NCBI RefSeq assembly: GCF_017876545.1
Contig: NZ_JAGIOD010000002.1
Span: forward strand, 1,612,001-1,676,000
Source of the DNA: Brachybacterium sacelli
Lineage (GTDB): Bacteria > Actinomycetota > Actinomycetes > Actinomycetales > Dermabacteraceae
Direction: 5' to 3'
DNA: 64,000 bases
Part shown: positions 1-7,921 of the stretch, piece after piece
How the letters are laid out: each line of letters starts with the position of its first letter
Position numbering within the stretch: the stretch's first letter is position 1
Program-made: the position numbers and the translations under genes
Notes under the pieces: model-generated
What the model was told of the DNA's origin: nothing
Databases searched by the model: none
What the model saw: only the letters and a program-made list of their open reading frames with translations

Positions 1-638
1 AGAGGGAGGATGCCAAGCATCGTGTGCGATGGCGGCACCAACCGCCATGCAACTGTGCTGGTCTCGACGGAGTCGAGGCCGCCGAGGAAGACGGTCCCGA
101 GCGTATTCTCAGCGGCCCATAGGTAGACGTTTTGGGCAATCAGCCCCGCCTCGAACCAGCAGAAGCGTTCACCGCGGCCTGCCTCCTGGGCTTCGAACGC
201 ATCGTTGGCGGCGGCGAGGTCGACCGAGAGTAGCAGCATGGCAGGGCACGTGGTCAGCCAGTCCGCGTCGAGCGTCCCGTCGGCTATGCGTGAGCGGTGA
301 TCTCCTTCTTCCAGATTGACCAGGGCGTGTTCGGCGGGTAGGTAGCGGTAGGCGGCCGGGGCGAGCCCGTCTACGGCGGCGGCAATCACGGTGAGCACGA
401 TGTCGTACCTGGCGTGCGCCGAACCGTATGGCCGGTGGGTGGCGGATGCGCCGCCGACCGCAGTTCCCAAGAGCTGACTCAGCGTCTCGAGATCAATGGG
501 AGTCTTCCGGTACGATTTGGTCGACCTGCGGTGTCGCAGAAGTTCCGCGAAAGGTCCACCCTCCTGCGGGGGTTTGAGGACAATTCTGTGCTTATCATGG
601 TCGCCGTTGGCCGGATCGCAGTTGGGATTCTGTGACAA
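1..638 (-). CDS. SagB-type nitroreductase family protein, 3' end beyond left edge
   Basis: An uninterrupted frame runs leftwards from a TTG codon at 638 to the window edge (212 codons seen). The TTG follows GGAGGG with four bases between. Near residue 35 the protein reads LLRHRRSTKSYRKTPIDLETL, the FMN phosphate-binding start typical of nitroreductases, and later QNVYLWAAENTLGTVFLGG, the matching dimer/FMN segment. Family members are flavin enzymes that reduce or oxidise small substrates; SagB-type members oxidise azolines in peptide maturation, but no cyclodehydratase gene is visible here, so the substrate is unknown. The reading frame is clear and the family likely; the C-terminus is missing. 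Confidence 0.75.
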   Translation of the reverse strand, partial: MSQNPNCDPANGDHDKHRIVLKPPQEGGPFAELLRHRRSTKSYRKTPIDLETLSQLLGTAVGGASATHRPYGSAHARYDIVLTVIAAAVDGLAPAAYRYLPAEHALVNLEEGDHRSRIADGTLDADWLTTCPAMLLLSVDLAAANDAFEAQEAGRGERFCWFEAGLIAQNVYLWAAENTLGTVFLGGLDSVETSTVAWRLVPPSHTMLGILP

Positions 639-740
639 ATAGCCCTCCGTTCATTGGAACTTCCATGGTTTCACGAGTCGACTCACTGGTGTTCGCCAAC
701 TCAGAGCGTTGCTGTTGACGCGGGAGCGGATCGGTATCTG

Positions 741-1062
741 TCAGCGCGAGGGCGAAGCGACCGCCCGCTTCTCGTCAAGTAGCTCGGTGAGGCGGCGGCT
801 GGCGAAGGGCACGAAGTCTCGAACGGATAGCAGAACAGTTCTCGCATTGCCGACGTAGCACGGGCGGATTCCAGCATGGCGTTCGTAATCGTGGCCGACG
901 ACGGGGAAGTGGGTGTCGTTGTCGTCACCGACGTCGAGGGTCTCGCACCAGACCCGTTCTCCGTCGACGAGCGCAGGGAACCGGCGCTGCTTGAGCCGCG
1001 GCCGGGCGATCAGCGACTCGGCGTGGTGCAGGTAGCTGTTGCGGTTGTGTCCGACGGCGTTC
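741..1062 (-). pseudogene. 3' fragment of an aminoglycoside N3-acetyltransferase-like gene
   Basis: The minus strand encodes about 107 residues ending at a TGA at 743-741. The fragment opens with NAVGHNRNSYLHHAE, like the conserved GVGHxxNTxLHLAE segment of AAC(3)-type antibiotic acetyltransferases, and its tail has the family's GHDYERHAG and VRDFVPFA segments. The first half or more of the gene is missing. Homology stops at about 1060, where coding of the oppositely oriented SDR fragment begins. No start codon or ribosome-binding site is in place, so this is judged to be a remnant. It would not confer acetyltransferase activity. Confidence 0.6.
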
Positions 1063-1593
1063 GGTCGTGTTGATGCGCTGATCTGTAATCAGGCCCTGAC
1101 AGGCTCTGATGGCGCGATCGGCGAGTTGAGCGCCGCAGACCTGGACCGACACTGGATGGTCGATGCCCGAGCGTCGATCATGTTGGCCCAGGCCTTCGCC
1201 GCACACCACGACGACAGCCGTCGTGCATCAATCGTGTTTCTGACCTCTGGGCAAGACTTGGGGCCGATGCCCGGAGAGGTGGCATACGCGGCGGCGAAAG
1301 CTGCCCTGGCTGGAGTGACCACGACCATCGCCGATCAGCTCGCCGATCGTGGAGTCCGTGTCAATACCGTCAACCCCGGTCCGGTCGACACCGGCTATCT
1401 GACCGAGGAGATGTGGCAGGCGGTCGAACCGATGTTTCCGTTCGGCCGGTACGGCGACCCCGACGATCCGGCCCGTCTCATCGCCTGGCTGACCACCGAG
1501 GAGGCGTCCTGGGTCACCGGCCAGATCATCAACACCGAAGGCGGCTTCGGGCGCTGGCGTCCACGCGGTGTCGCGCCGCGGAGAACAAACTGA
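1060..1593 (+). pseudogene. SDR oxidoreductase missing its N-terminus
   Basis: The frame reads FGRVDALICNQALTG, then the catalytic region with S (VFLTSGQ), YAAAK and VNTVNPGPVDT, and ends with GQIINTEGGFG. These are the middle and C-terminal parts of a short-chain dehydrogenase/reductase. The first 75 or so residues, with the TGxxxGxG nucleotide-binding motif, are absent and are replaced by the oppositely oriented AAC(3) fragment. A TTG at 1039 could start translation but would give an enzyme lacking the cofactor site. Most likely a non-functional remnant produced by recombination at 1059-1062. Confidence 0.7.
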
Positions 1594-1936
1594 GTCTCGT
1601 CGCCTCGAGGCCCACGCAGCGTGGACGCCGATCAACTCCGCCTGGCCGGCCGCTTGCTGGCCTCGGAGACCGAACTCATCGGACGTCCTCGACCGCCTGA
1701 CACGACTGCTGCCAAGCATTCCTCGTGACCGTGTGCTGACGGTGCACTTGGACGCAGGTGGCGACACGATCCGTGAGCGGGTACACCGGCGTGGATGGCT
1801 GGTCAAACTCGCCGATGATGCCGTGGAACACGCCGCGCAGATCGATCCCGACCTGGCCGACCAGTCTCGCAACGCCCACCAACTAGGACGATCAACAAAA
1901 CCGAGCGTGATCACCCGGGAGACGACGGTCTCCTGA
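1568..1936 (+). other. Doubtful ORF, possible remnant of a kinase-like gene
   Basis: A 122-codon frame starts inside the end of the SDR remnant. Its middle (VLTVHLDAGGDTIRERVHRR) vaguely resembles the LID/strand region of small P-loop kinases, but no Walker A motif is present. It shares no clear start signal. It may be a decayed gene or chance coding. Nothing else is visible between 1594 and 1978. Confidence 0.2.
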
Positions 1937-1978
1937 GTCGCCCCCGCTGGCAATAGCTCCCATACCGAGTGCTGACCG

Positions 1979-3097
1979 TCAAATGAGTTCCATGACGGGG
2001 CCGTGGTGGACTGCGCGATAGATGGCATTGCGAATGGCGTTGGCGTCGGCCGAGGTCAGTGTCTGGTCGATCGGCCGCAAGATGATTCGCAGCAGCATAT
2101 TGCTTTGGCCCGGTTGCAGACCAAGCCGTTCCCGTGCCGCTTCGGGAAGCTCGCCATACGAGGTGAGAGCGAGCAGCTCGACGGATTCGATGACCTCGGC
2201 ATCGTCGCCCAGTGATGATCGAATGACATCGCCCAAGGTTTCCTCGTCGTCGTCATCCGGGACGACAACGGAGATATCCCGCCGTGCATGCGGCAACGGC
2301 GACACGTGCTCCCACGGACCCAGATGCTGCATCTGCGCGGCGATGCGGGGATCAGCCGCCCGTAGGTACCGGATGTCGGGAATGGACTTGCGCAGCATCA
2401 GCGCCCGCTCCAATCCCATGCCCAGCGCCAGCCCTGACCACCGCTGTGGGTCGAGTCCGGCGCTACGAAGAACACCGGGGTGGATGCGACCGCATTCGGC
2501 CAGTTCGAGCCATTCACCGTCGAGCCACAGGTCGATCTGGCGACCGCCGACGGTATACGGATGGACCGCATCGGTGACCTGCCACTCGGCACCGGGCAAT
2601 ACAGCCTCGACGAGACGGTCGATCATGTCGAGCATGTCGTCGTCGCTGGTGTCGGGCGTGTCCCGGATGCGCCAGAGGTCGACCTGATGCGGTTCGCCGA
2701 CATGGCTGCGGTCGACGACGTCGCGACGGTAGACGAGGCCGGGAACGACCACCAGCTCGTCGATATCGGCATCGTGGGCGTATGATTCCAGAGCGCCGGG
2801 GATCTCTGCGCTCGTGTGGCTGCGCAGCATCGTCGTCGGGCTGAGGTAGCGGGTGTAGCGGCGGTCTCGAGTGACGTCGGTGGCGTCGTAGCCGAGCCGG
2901 TCGTAATTGTCCCTGACGGCGACAACAGGCGGGTTCCGCACGTATCGGGCGGTGCAGTGCCAGCGATTTTGCAGGGCAGACACGACCGAGGTCAGCAGCT
3001 GCTGGATCGCGTGCTCGCCCTGGGAAGGGTCAGTCAGATCCCGCAGAGCAAGGGCGCGCTGAATCTGGTCAGGTGTGAGGTAGTGAGAAGTAGGCAT
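1979..3097 (-). CDS. Stand-alone PheS-like class II ligase with C-terminal FDX-ACB-like domain
   Basis: The 372-residue protein resembles the catalytic subunit of phenylalanyl-tRNA synthetase: RSHTSA near residue 92 (motif 2 region), VPGLVYRRDVVDRSHVGEPHQVDLWRI at about 118-144, and GLALGMGLERALMLRKSIPDIRYLRAADPR at about 223-252 (motif 3). Residues from about 285 to the end look like a ferredoxin-fold anticodon-binding domain (HARRDISVVV, then TLTSADANAI). That layout recalls the monomeric mitochondrial PheRS rather than bacterial PheST. No pheT follows. NCBI, as I recall, names a family of such orphans PheS-related mystery ligase (SrmL); the acceptor is unknown. The start at 3097 follows AGGAGATCTC and is preceded by a structured leader. 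Confidence 0.8.
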   Translation of the reverse strand: MPTSHYLTPDQIQRALALRDLTDPSQGEHAIQQLLTSVVSALQNRWHCTARYVRNPPVVAVRDNYDRLGYDATDVTRDRRYTRYLSPTTMLRSHTSAEIPGALESYAHDADIDELVVVPGLVYRRDVVDRSHVGEPHQVDLWRIRDTPDTSDDDMLDMIDRLVEAVLPGAEWQVTDAVHPYTVGGRQIDLWLDGEWLELAECGRIHPGVLRSAGLDPQRWSGLALGMGLERALMLRKSIPDIRYLRAADPRIAAQMQHLGPWEHVSPLPHARRDISVVVPDDDDEETLGDVIRSSLGDDAEVIESVELLALTSYGELPEAARERLGLQPGQSNMLLRIILRPIDQTLTSADANAIRNAIYRAVHHGPVMELI

Positions 3098-3102
3098 TGG
3101 GA

Positions 3103-3223
3103 GATCTCCTGAGTGAGGCGGACCGGTGAAGGATGGATCGCTTCCCCCGGCCGTGCCTACGGAGATCCGGCGACGTTAAAGGCGCATGTGAAGGACCCCG
3201 CGGCCGTCTTTCGGCCGGGGGTC
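3103..3223 (-). promoter_or_regulatory. Candidate attenuator / SD-sequestering leader of the PheS-like gene
   Basis: On the minus strand, arm A (3223-3212, GACCCCCGGCCG) can pair with arm B (3206-3194, CGGCCGCGGGGTC) in a strong hairpin. It can pair equally well with arm C (3153-3144, CGGCCGGGGG), giving ten uninterrupted pairs. A separate GGATCTCC (3168-3161) is complementary over seven bases to the GGAGATC of the ligase's ribosome-binding site (3109-3103). A:C pairing would trap the anti-SD in its loop. The pairings are read from sequence; the switch is inferred. Confidence 0.45.
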
Positions 3224-3247
3224 AAGAAATCGCTGCTGCCAACTCAC
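3176..3247 (-). CDS. Candidate leader peptide (23 codons) of the PheS-like gene
   Basis: A GTG at 3247 opens a 23-codon frame (MSWQQRFLDP..., ending GVLHMRL) that closes with TAA at 3178-3176, 78 bases before the ligase start. An ATG at 3259 in the same frame would give 27 codons. A TATGGT at 3260-3255 could be a -10 box placing the transcript start on or next to the GTG, so translation could be leaderless. The frame runs right through hairpin arms A and B of the attenuator. I do not recognise the peptide. Function is inferred only from position. Confidence 0.45.
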   Translation of the reverse strand: MSWQQRFLDPRPKDGRGVLHMRL

Positions 3248-3343
3248 GCTCACCACCATATCAGCAGCTGAGGATCACAGTGTGGCCGTACAGTCCAGAA
3301 AGAGTGTCGTCGGCGCGACCCGATCCTCTACGATGAACTCATT

Positions 3344-4222
3344 ATGCGATTGATCTGCTCGCCGTTCCACCTCGGCCGTGAAAATGTCGGTATGGGCCAA
3401 GGTCCTCGTCAATTTGTCGACCACGGTGCAGTGACCGTCCTTGAGGAGCTGGGGCTCCAGGTTGAGGTGCGCTGGGTCCAAAGGCCTGAGCGGTCGGCGA
3501 AGCTTGATCATGGGACCGGCAACGCGTTCGCCGTCCAAGTTGCGCTGGCTGCCGAGGTCGCGGACGCGATCGAGACAGGGCAGTCCCCGGTCGTCCTCGG
3601 TGGCAATTGCAGCACGATCCTCGGGGCGGTCGGCGGCATGCCGGCCTCGACCGGACTCGTGTTTTTCGACGCTCACGCCGACGCGAACACACCCGAGACT
3701 ACGACCAGTGGCTTCCTCGACGGCATGCCGGTCGCCGTGGCGACGGGACGCTGCTGGCAGAACTTGGCCGGCCAGATCCCTGGATTCGCACCGCTGCCGG
3801 ACGGGCGCGTTCTGTTGGTCGGGCAACGCTCCATCGACCCGGATGAACAGCGGCTCCTCGATGAGTCACAGATCGGCGTCGTCACTGCCACTCAGTTGGA
3901 CGACGAGGTGCTCTTGGCCGGAGCCCTCGATCGATTGGGTGCCGAGGTGGAGGGCGTGCATCTGCATGTCGATCTCGACGTCATCGACTCGTCTGACGGG
4001 CTGGCTAACGAGCAGTGGGCCGAAGAGCCCGGGCCCAGCCTCTCCCAGCTCACCGCAGCCATCGGCCAGGTGGGGCAGCGGGTGCCGGTGCGCAGCGTGT
4101 CGCTGACCTCCTACAACCCCGACGTCGACACCGACGGCCGTGCCCTGCGGTCGGGGCTGACGATCTTTGGTGCTCTGGGTGCACTCGTTGCGGGCCGAAG
4201 ATCAGGCACCAGCAACAGGTGA
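3344..4222 (+). CDS. Arginase/agmatinase-family protein with altered metal site
   Basis: A 292-residue ureohydrolase-fold protein. The metal-ligand motifs are visible in order: VVLGGNCSTILG at about 83-94 (family norm GGDHS/GGNHS), FFDAHADANTPETT at about 107-120, and HVDLDVIDS at about 208-216. The first histidine ligand is replaced by cysteine, so the normal binuclear Mn site is probably changed. Family members hydrolyse guanidino compounds such as arginine, agmatine or formiminoglutamate; the substrate here cannot be told. It has no obvious partner gene: the PheS-like gene diverges upstream and a response regulator converges downstream. A homologue with the same substitution lies at 15681-16589. 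Confidence 0.85.
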   Translation: MRLICSPFHLGRENVGMGQGPRQFVDHGAVTVLEELGLQVEVRWVQRPERSAKLDHGTGNAFAVQVALAAEVADAIETGQSPVVLGGNCSTILGAVGGMPASTGLVFFDAHADANTPETTTSGFLDGMPVAVATGRCWQNLAGQIPGFAPLPDGRVLLVGQRSIDPDEQRLLDESQIGVVTATQLDDEVLLAGALDRLGAEVEGVHLHVDLDVIDSSDGLANEQWAEEPGPSLSQLTAAIGQVGQRVPVRSVSLTSYNPDVDTDGRALRSGLTIFGALGALVAGRRSGTSNR

Positions 4223-4265
4223 CTCCAGAATCAGCGCCAATCCTCTCCTGACCTGGAACCGTCCG

Positions 4266-4934
4266 TCATTGTGCGGAGGCGATACCATTACGCAGCGCAT
4301 AGAGGACGAGTTGGACACGGTCGCGGGAGTGAGTTTTGGCGAGGAGGTTGCCGATGTGGGTCTTGATGGTGGGCATCGACAGCCAGAGTCGATCGCAGAT
4401 CTCCTGATTCGACAGCCCCCGCGCGATCAGCGTCAGGACCTCTGACTCTCTGGAGGTGAGATCGGCCGGTATCTGTTGTTCGGTGACAGAGCCCGAGCCG
4501 ATACTGGGTGTGGGCCGGTTGCGGAAGGTCGAGAACAGACGCCGCGTTGGCCCGGGAGAGATCACGGAATCCCCGTGGTAGACGGTATGGATTGCCTCGA
4601 TGAGTGTCTCCGGCGGTGTGTTCTTGAGCAGAAACCCCGCCGCGCCGGCTTCGATGGCCGTGAGGACGTATTCATCGGATTCGAATGTGGTCAGGATGAT
4701 GATTCGGGCTCTGGTGTCCTCGTTGACGAGCTGCCGGATGGCGGTGAGCCCGTCGGTGCCCGGCATCTGGATGTCGAGCAGGAGGACATCGGGTTCTGTG
4801 TGGCGGTGTTGGCGAATCGCGTCGGCTCCGTCGACCGCCTGCCAAAGGACATGCAGGCCTTCTTGGGCGTCGAGGACCATGGCGAGCCCGGCGGTGAAGA
4901 GAGGGTCATCGTCGGCCAGGGCGATCGTGATCAC
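4266..4934 (-). CDS. NarL/LuxR-type response regulator
   Basis: 222 residues from a GTG at 4934 that overlaps the histidine kinase's TGA (GTGA), which favours this start over an upstream ATG at 4970. An N-terminal receiver domain carries the acidic pair in ALADDDPLF, the phospho-acceptor Asp in VLLLDIQMPG and the Lys in FLLKNTP. A C-terminal LuxR helix-turn-helix reads LTSRESEVLTLIARGLSNQEIC and TIKTHIGNLLAKT. It is translated right after the DesK-like kinase. It probably controls the divergent ABC transporter operon at 6267-8668. Confidence 0.93.
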   Translation of the reverse strand: MITIALADDDPLFTAGLAMVLDAQEGLHVLWQAVDGADAIRQHRHTEPDVLLLDIQMPGTDGLTAIRQLVNEDTRARIIILTTFESDEYVLTAIEAGAAGFLLKNTPPETLIEAIHTVYHGDSVISPGPTRRLFSTFRNRPTPSIGSGSVTEQQIPADLTSRESEVLTLIARGLSNQEICDRLWLSMPTIKTHIGNLLAKTHSRDRVQLVLYALRNGIASAQ

Positions 4935-6121
4935 GATCGGTTCCAGGGCAGGTGGACGTGGACTCTCCACACGCCGGTCGCGGCATCTGGTCCTGCATCG
5001 AACGCACTTCCGTACACGTGGGCACGTTCGGCCATGCCGATCAAGCCGTGCCCCTGACGTCCACCATCGGCTGCGGGGCTCGTGGCGGGGTTGATCACCG
5101 TCATGTCGAGGCTGCCGGCATCAATGGCCAGGCGGACGGTGATCGGGGACCGACCGTGCCTGATGGCGTTGGTCAGGCTTTCTTGAGCAATGCGATAAGC
5201 GGCCAGGCTGACGCGGCTGGGAACGGCATCGACGTCGCCGTCGACCTGCAGCTTGATCATCGTCTTCGGGGTCTGGAGGGTGGTGACGAGATCGGCGAGG
5301 TTCCGCAGGGTCGGGTCCGGGCGAGGGGAGACGTCCTCGTCCTCGGTGCGCAGGACGTCGATGACGTCGCGGACATCGTCGACGGCCGTGCGGCTAAGGA
5401 CGGCGATGTCGTGAAGCGCCCGATCTGCCCGGGCCGTGTCGGAGGTGAGGATGTACCGGGCACCTTCGGCCTGGGCGGCGATCGCGTTGAGGGAATGGCC
5501 GAGGATATCGTGCATCTCTCGGGCGACACGGTGGCGTTCCTCGAAGGCGGCCAGTCGTCGTTCGGTGTCCAGTTGTCCTTCCAGGACCGCGGCGCGTTCG
5601 ACCGCCAGCTCGTAGCGCGTGCGACGGTGACGCCGCAGCATGCCGAGAGTCGCGGCAAGGGAGATCGCCACACTGACAGACGCGACCGCGAAGGCCCGTG
5701 TCTGCCAATCGTCGCTCAGTGCGGTCGAGTCCAACATGGCCGCCAGCCCACCGGCATAGATCGCTGCCAGGAAGCCCCAGCGCCACGGTGGCACGAGCTG
5801 GGTCTGCGTCGTGTAAGCGGCTACGAGACAGGCGAGACCGGCGACGACGCTGGGGACGTCGAAGACCAGGAGGTGGACCAGCAGAAGCACCGCGAGGACC
5901 GTCAGCGCGGTGCGCGGCACCCGGCGGCGGAACCCGATGGCCAGGGACGCACCGATGACGATGAGGACGTATCCAATCGACTGCCCGGCCGACAACGGGA
6001 TCGGTGGCCAGGCGAGAAGACCGACCGCGCACAGGATGAGACCGACGGCGACATCTGTCATTCCCGAGCGTGTCACGATGTCGGGAAGCCTCGTGACGAC
6101 ACGCTCGGGTGGAGATTTCAT
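4931..6121 (-). CDS. DesK/NarX-like sensor histidine kinase
   Basis: 396 residues from an ATG at 6121 preceded by GGAAAG. The first 180 residues contain about five to six membrane helices (AVGLILCAVGLLAW, IGYVLIVIGASLAIGF, LTVLAVLLLVHLLVF, and others) with little outside the membrane, as in small intramembrane-sensing kinases. A coiled segment leads to a HisKA_3 domain whose phospho-acceptor His lies in REMHDILGHS. The ATPase N-box is ESLTNAIRHG and the G-box GHGLIGMAERA. Paired with the regulator at 4266-4934 and divergent from an ABC exporter, as in antimicrobial-peptide sensing modules. Confidence 0.92.
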   Translation of the reverse strand: MKSPPERVVTRLPDIVTRSGMTDVAVGLILCAVGLLAWPPIPLSAGQSIGYVLIVIGASLAIGFRRRVPRTALTVLAVLLLVHLLVFDVPSVVAGLACLVAAYTTQTQLVPPWRWGFLAAIYAGGLAAMLDSTALSDDWQTRAFAVASVSVAISLAATLGMLRRHRRTRYELAVERAAVLEGQLDTERRLAAFEERHRVAREMHDILGHSLNAIAAQAEGARYILTSDTARADRALHDIAVLSRTAVDDVRDVIDVLRTEDEDVSPRPDPTLRNLADLVTTLQTPKTMIKLQVDGDVDAVPSRVSLAAYRIAQESLTNAIRHGRSPITVRLAIDAGSLDMTVINPATSPAADGGRQGHGLIGMAERAHVYGSAFDAGPDAATGVWRVHVHLPWNRS

Positions 6122-6266
6122 AACTTTCCACGATACCGGTCGGCTCGACGGGCTGGCTCCTACCACGGTATGAAGTCGCGGCCGGGCATGGTTCAGACCC
6201 CGGTATGTTCAGTCACCCCGCCGGGACGGGGATCGTTGGGGGTATGACGTTTGAAGCGAGGCGCTG

Positions 6267-7166
6267 ATGAGCGCCGCAGTGACCACCCACCACCTGACCA
6301 AGACCTTCACCAACCACACAGCCGTCGACTCTCTCGACCTGCACGTGCCCGAGGGTGCGATCTACGGGTTCCTCGGCCCCAACGGGTCGGGCAAGTCCAC
6401 GACCATGAAAATGCTGCTGGGCCTGACCCGGCCCACCGAGGGCGAGATCGAGCTGTTCGGCCAGCCGCTGACCCCAGCGTCCCGCACGAAGCTGTTGCCG
6501 TCGATCGGGTCGATGATCGAGGCACCACCGGGCTACGGCCACCTGACCGGGGCCGAAAACCTGCGCATCGTCCAGGACATGCTCGGCCTGCCGACCGCTC
6601 AGGTCAAACGGGCCCTGACCACGGTGAGGCTGAACGCGCACAAGGACAAGCTGGTGCGCAACTACTCCCTGGGCATGAAGCAGCGCCTGGGCATCGCCAT
6701 GGCACTGGCCCGTGACCCGTCACTGCTCGTACTCGACGAGCCGACGAACGGCCTCGACCCCGCCGGCATCGAGGAAATCCGCGACCTGCTGGTCGACCTG
6801 ACCGGGCAGGGCATCACCGTCATGGTCTCCAGCCACCTCCTCGACGAGATCGACAAGATGGCCAGCGTCATCGGCATCCTCGCCAACGGATCACTGATCT
6901 TCCAAGGCGCGCGCGAAGAACTCTTCGAACATTCGATCCCGGACCTGATCATCGAGACACCCGAGCCCGCAGCGGCCCTCGACCTGGGGATCACGGCGAC
7001 GCGCGGGCCCGAGGGCCTGCGGGTCTCGGGTCTGGACCCGGACCAGACCGCCGACCTGGTCTACCGGCTTGCCGCGGCCCGGGTTCCGATCCATCAGGTC
7101 CGTCGCGTCCAGCAGAGCCTCGAAGATGTCTTCATGGACCTCACCGGACGCGAGGGCCTGCTGTGA
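6267..7166 (+). CDS. ABC transporter ATPase (BcrA/LanF-like)
   Basis: 299 residues with Walker A GPNGSGKST (about 38-46), the ABC signature YSLGMKQRL (about 132-140) and Walker B LLVLDEPTNGLDP (about 152-164), followed by the C-terminal extension usual in drug and lantibiotic exporters. It is the first gene of a three-gene operon with two small ABC-2-type permeases, overlapping the first by GTGA. The composition matches LanFEG immunity and bacitracin-type exporters that remove peptides from the membrane. The divergent two-component system is its likely regulator; 6122-6266 holds both promoters. Confidence 0.93.
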   Translation: MSAAVTTHHLTKTFTNHTAVDSLDLHVPEGAIYGFLGPNGSGKSTTMKMLLGLTRPTEGEIELFGQPLTPASRTKLLPSIGSMIEAPPGYGHLTGAENLRIVQDMLGLPTAQVKRALTTVRLNAHKDKLVRNYSLGMKQRLGIAMALARDPSLLVLDEPTNGLDPAGIEEIRDLLVDLTGQGITVMVSSHLLDEIDKMASVIGILANGSLIFQGAREELFEHSIPDLIIETPEPAAALDLGITATRGPEGLRVSGLDPDQTADLVYRLAAARVPIHQVRRVQQSLEDVFMDLTGREGLL

Positions 7167-7915
7167 TACGCGCAATTCGGTTGGAGTTTCGCAAGATGCG
7201 GCGTCTGCGCACGATCCCGGTCGTGGCCGCGCTCGTCGTTGCCGTCGCGCTCATCAGCAGCGTCTGGCAGTTCTCCAGCAGCACCCAGACCACGTTCGAT
7301 GATCCCAGTCAGGTGCCGTGGGCGGCGTTTCTGCTGACCTACACGCTCATGGCCGCGATGACCTCACCCCTGCTGACCGCCGTCATCGCCAGCCGACAAA
7401 CCGACATCGAACACACCGGAGCCGGCTGGACGCTCGCCGCGACCGCCGGCTACACCCCAGGACACCTGTGCCGGGCCAAACTCGCAGCCCTCGCGATCAT
7501 TCTCTTGCCTGCTACGGCAGTGCAAACGACACTCGTGATCGGCGCAGGCCTGATCGCTGGCATGCCGGCACCGACCGACCTCGGTCCATGGGTCGGCTAC
7601 ACGATCTGGCTGTATCTGATCAACACGGCCTTCTGCGGACTGCATATCTGGCTCGCCGCCGCCGTCGAGAACCAGCTCATCAGTGTCGGCATCGGCATGC
7701 TCGGCGCGTTCCTCGCCGTGTTCAGCCTATTCCTGCCAGCGGCCGTGACCCACGTGATCCCCTGGGGCTACTACGCCGTGATCACCCACATCACCCAGAA
7801 CGGCGACGAGGCCGCCTACGCCACCCCGTCCTACGTCTGGCCGGTGGCGTTCCTCATTATCGCTGCCGCCGCGTTCGTGGCCGGCACCCGCCGCTTGAAC
7901 CGCATCGAAAGGTAA
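7163..7915 (+). CDS. ABC-2-type permease, first of two
   Basis: 250 residues; the GTG start at 7163 overlaps the ATPase stop. Six membrane segments are visible, from PVVAALVVAVALISSVW at about 13-29 to VAFLIIAAAAFVAG near the C-terminus. Such proteins form the membrane channel of LanFEG-like exporters together with a second, distantly related permease. The N-terminus (MIRAIRLEFRKMRRLR) is the basic cytoplasmic lead-in typical of this family. The transported substrate is unknown; an antimicrobial peptide is likely from context. Confidence 0.88.
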   Translation: MIRAIRLEFRKMRRLRTIPVVAALVVAVALISSVWQFSSSTQTTFDDPSQVPWAAFLLTYTLMAAMTSPLLTAVIASRQTDIEHTGAGWTLAATAGYTPGHLCRAKLAALAIILLPATAVQTTLVIGAGLIAGMPAPTDLGPWVGYTIWLYLINTAFCGLHIWLAAAVENQLISVGIGMLGAFLAVFSLFLPAAVTHVIPWGYYAVITHITQNGDEAAYATPSYVWPVAFLIIAAAAFVAGTRRLNRIER

Positions 7916-7921
7916 CCACCT

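Noticed and set aside
1568..1936. A complete kinase gene
   Set aside because: No Walker A motif, no ribosome-binding site, and overlap with the end of the SDR remnant make it doubtful. It was listed only as a low-confidence ORF.
3103..3259. T-box riboswitch
   Set aside because: The conserved T-box sequence and a specifier loop were not found; the structure fits a leader-peptide attenuator better.
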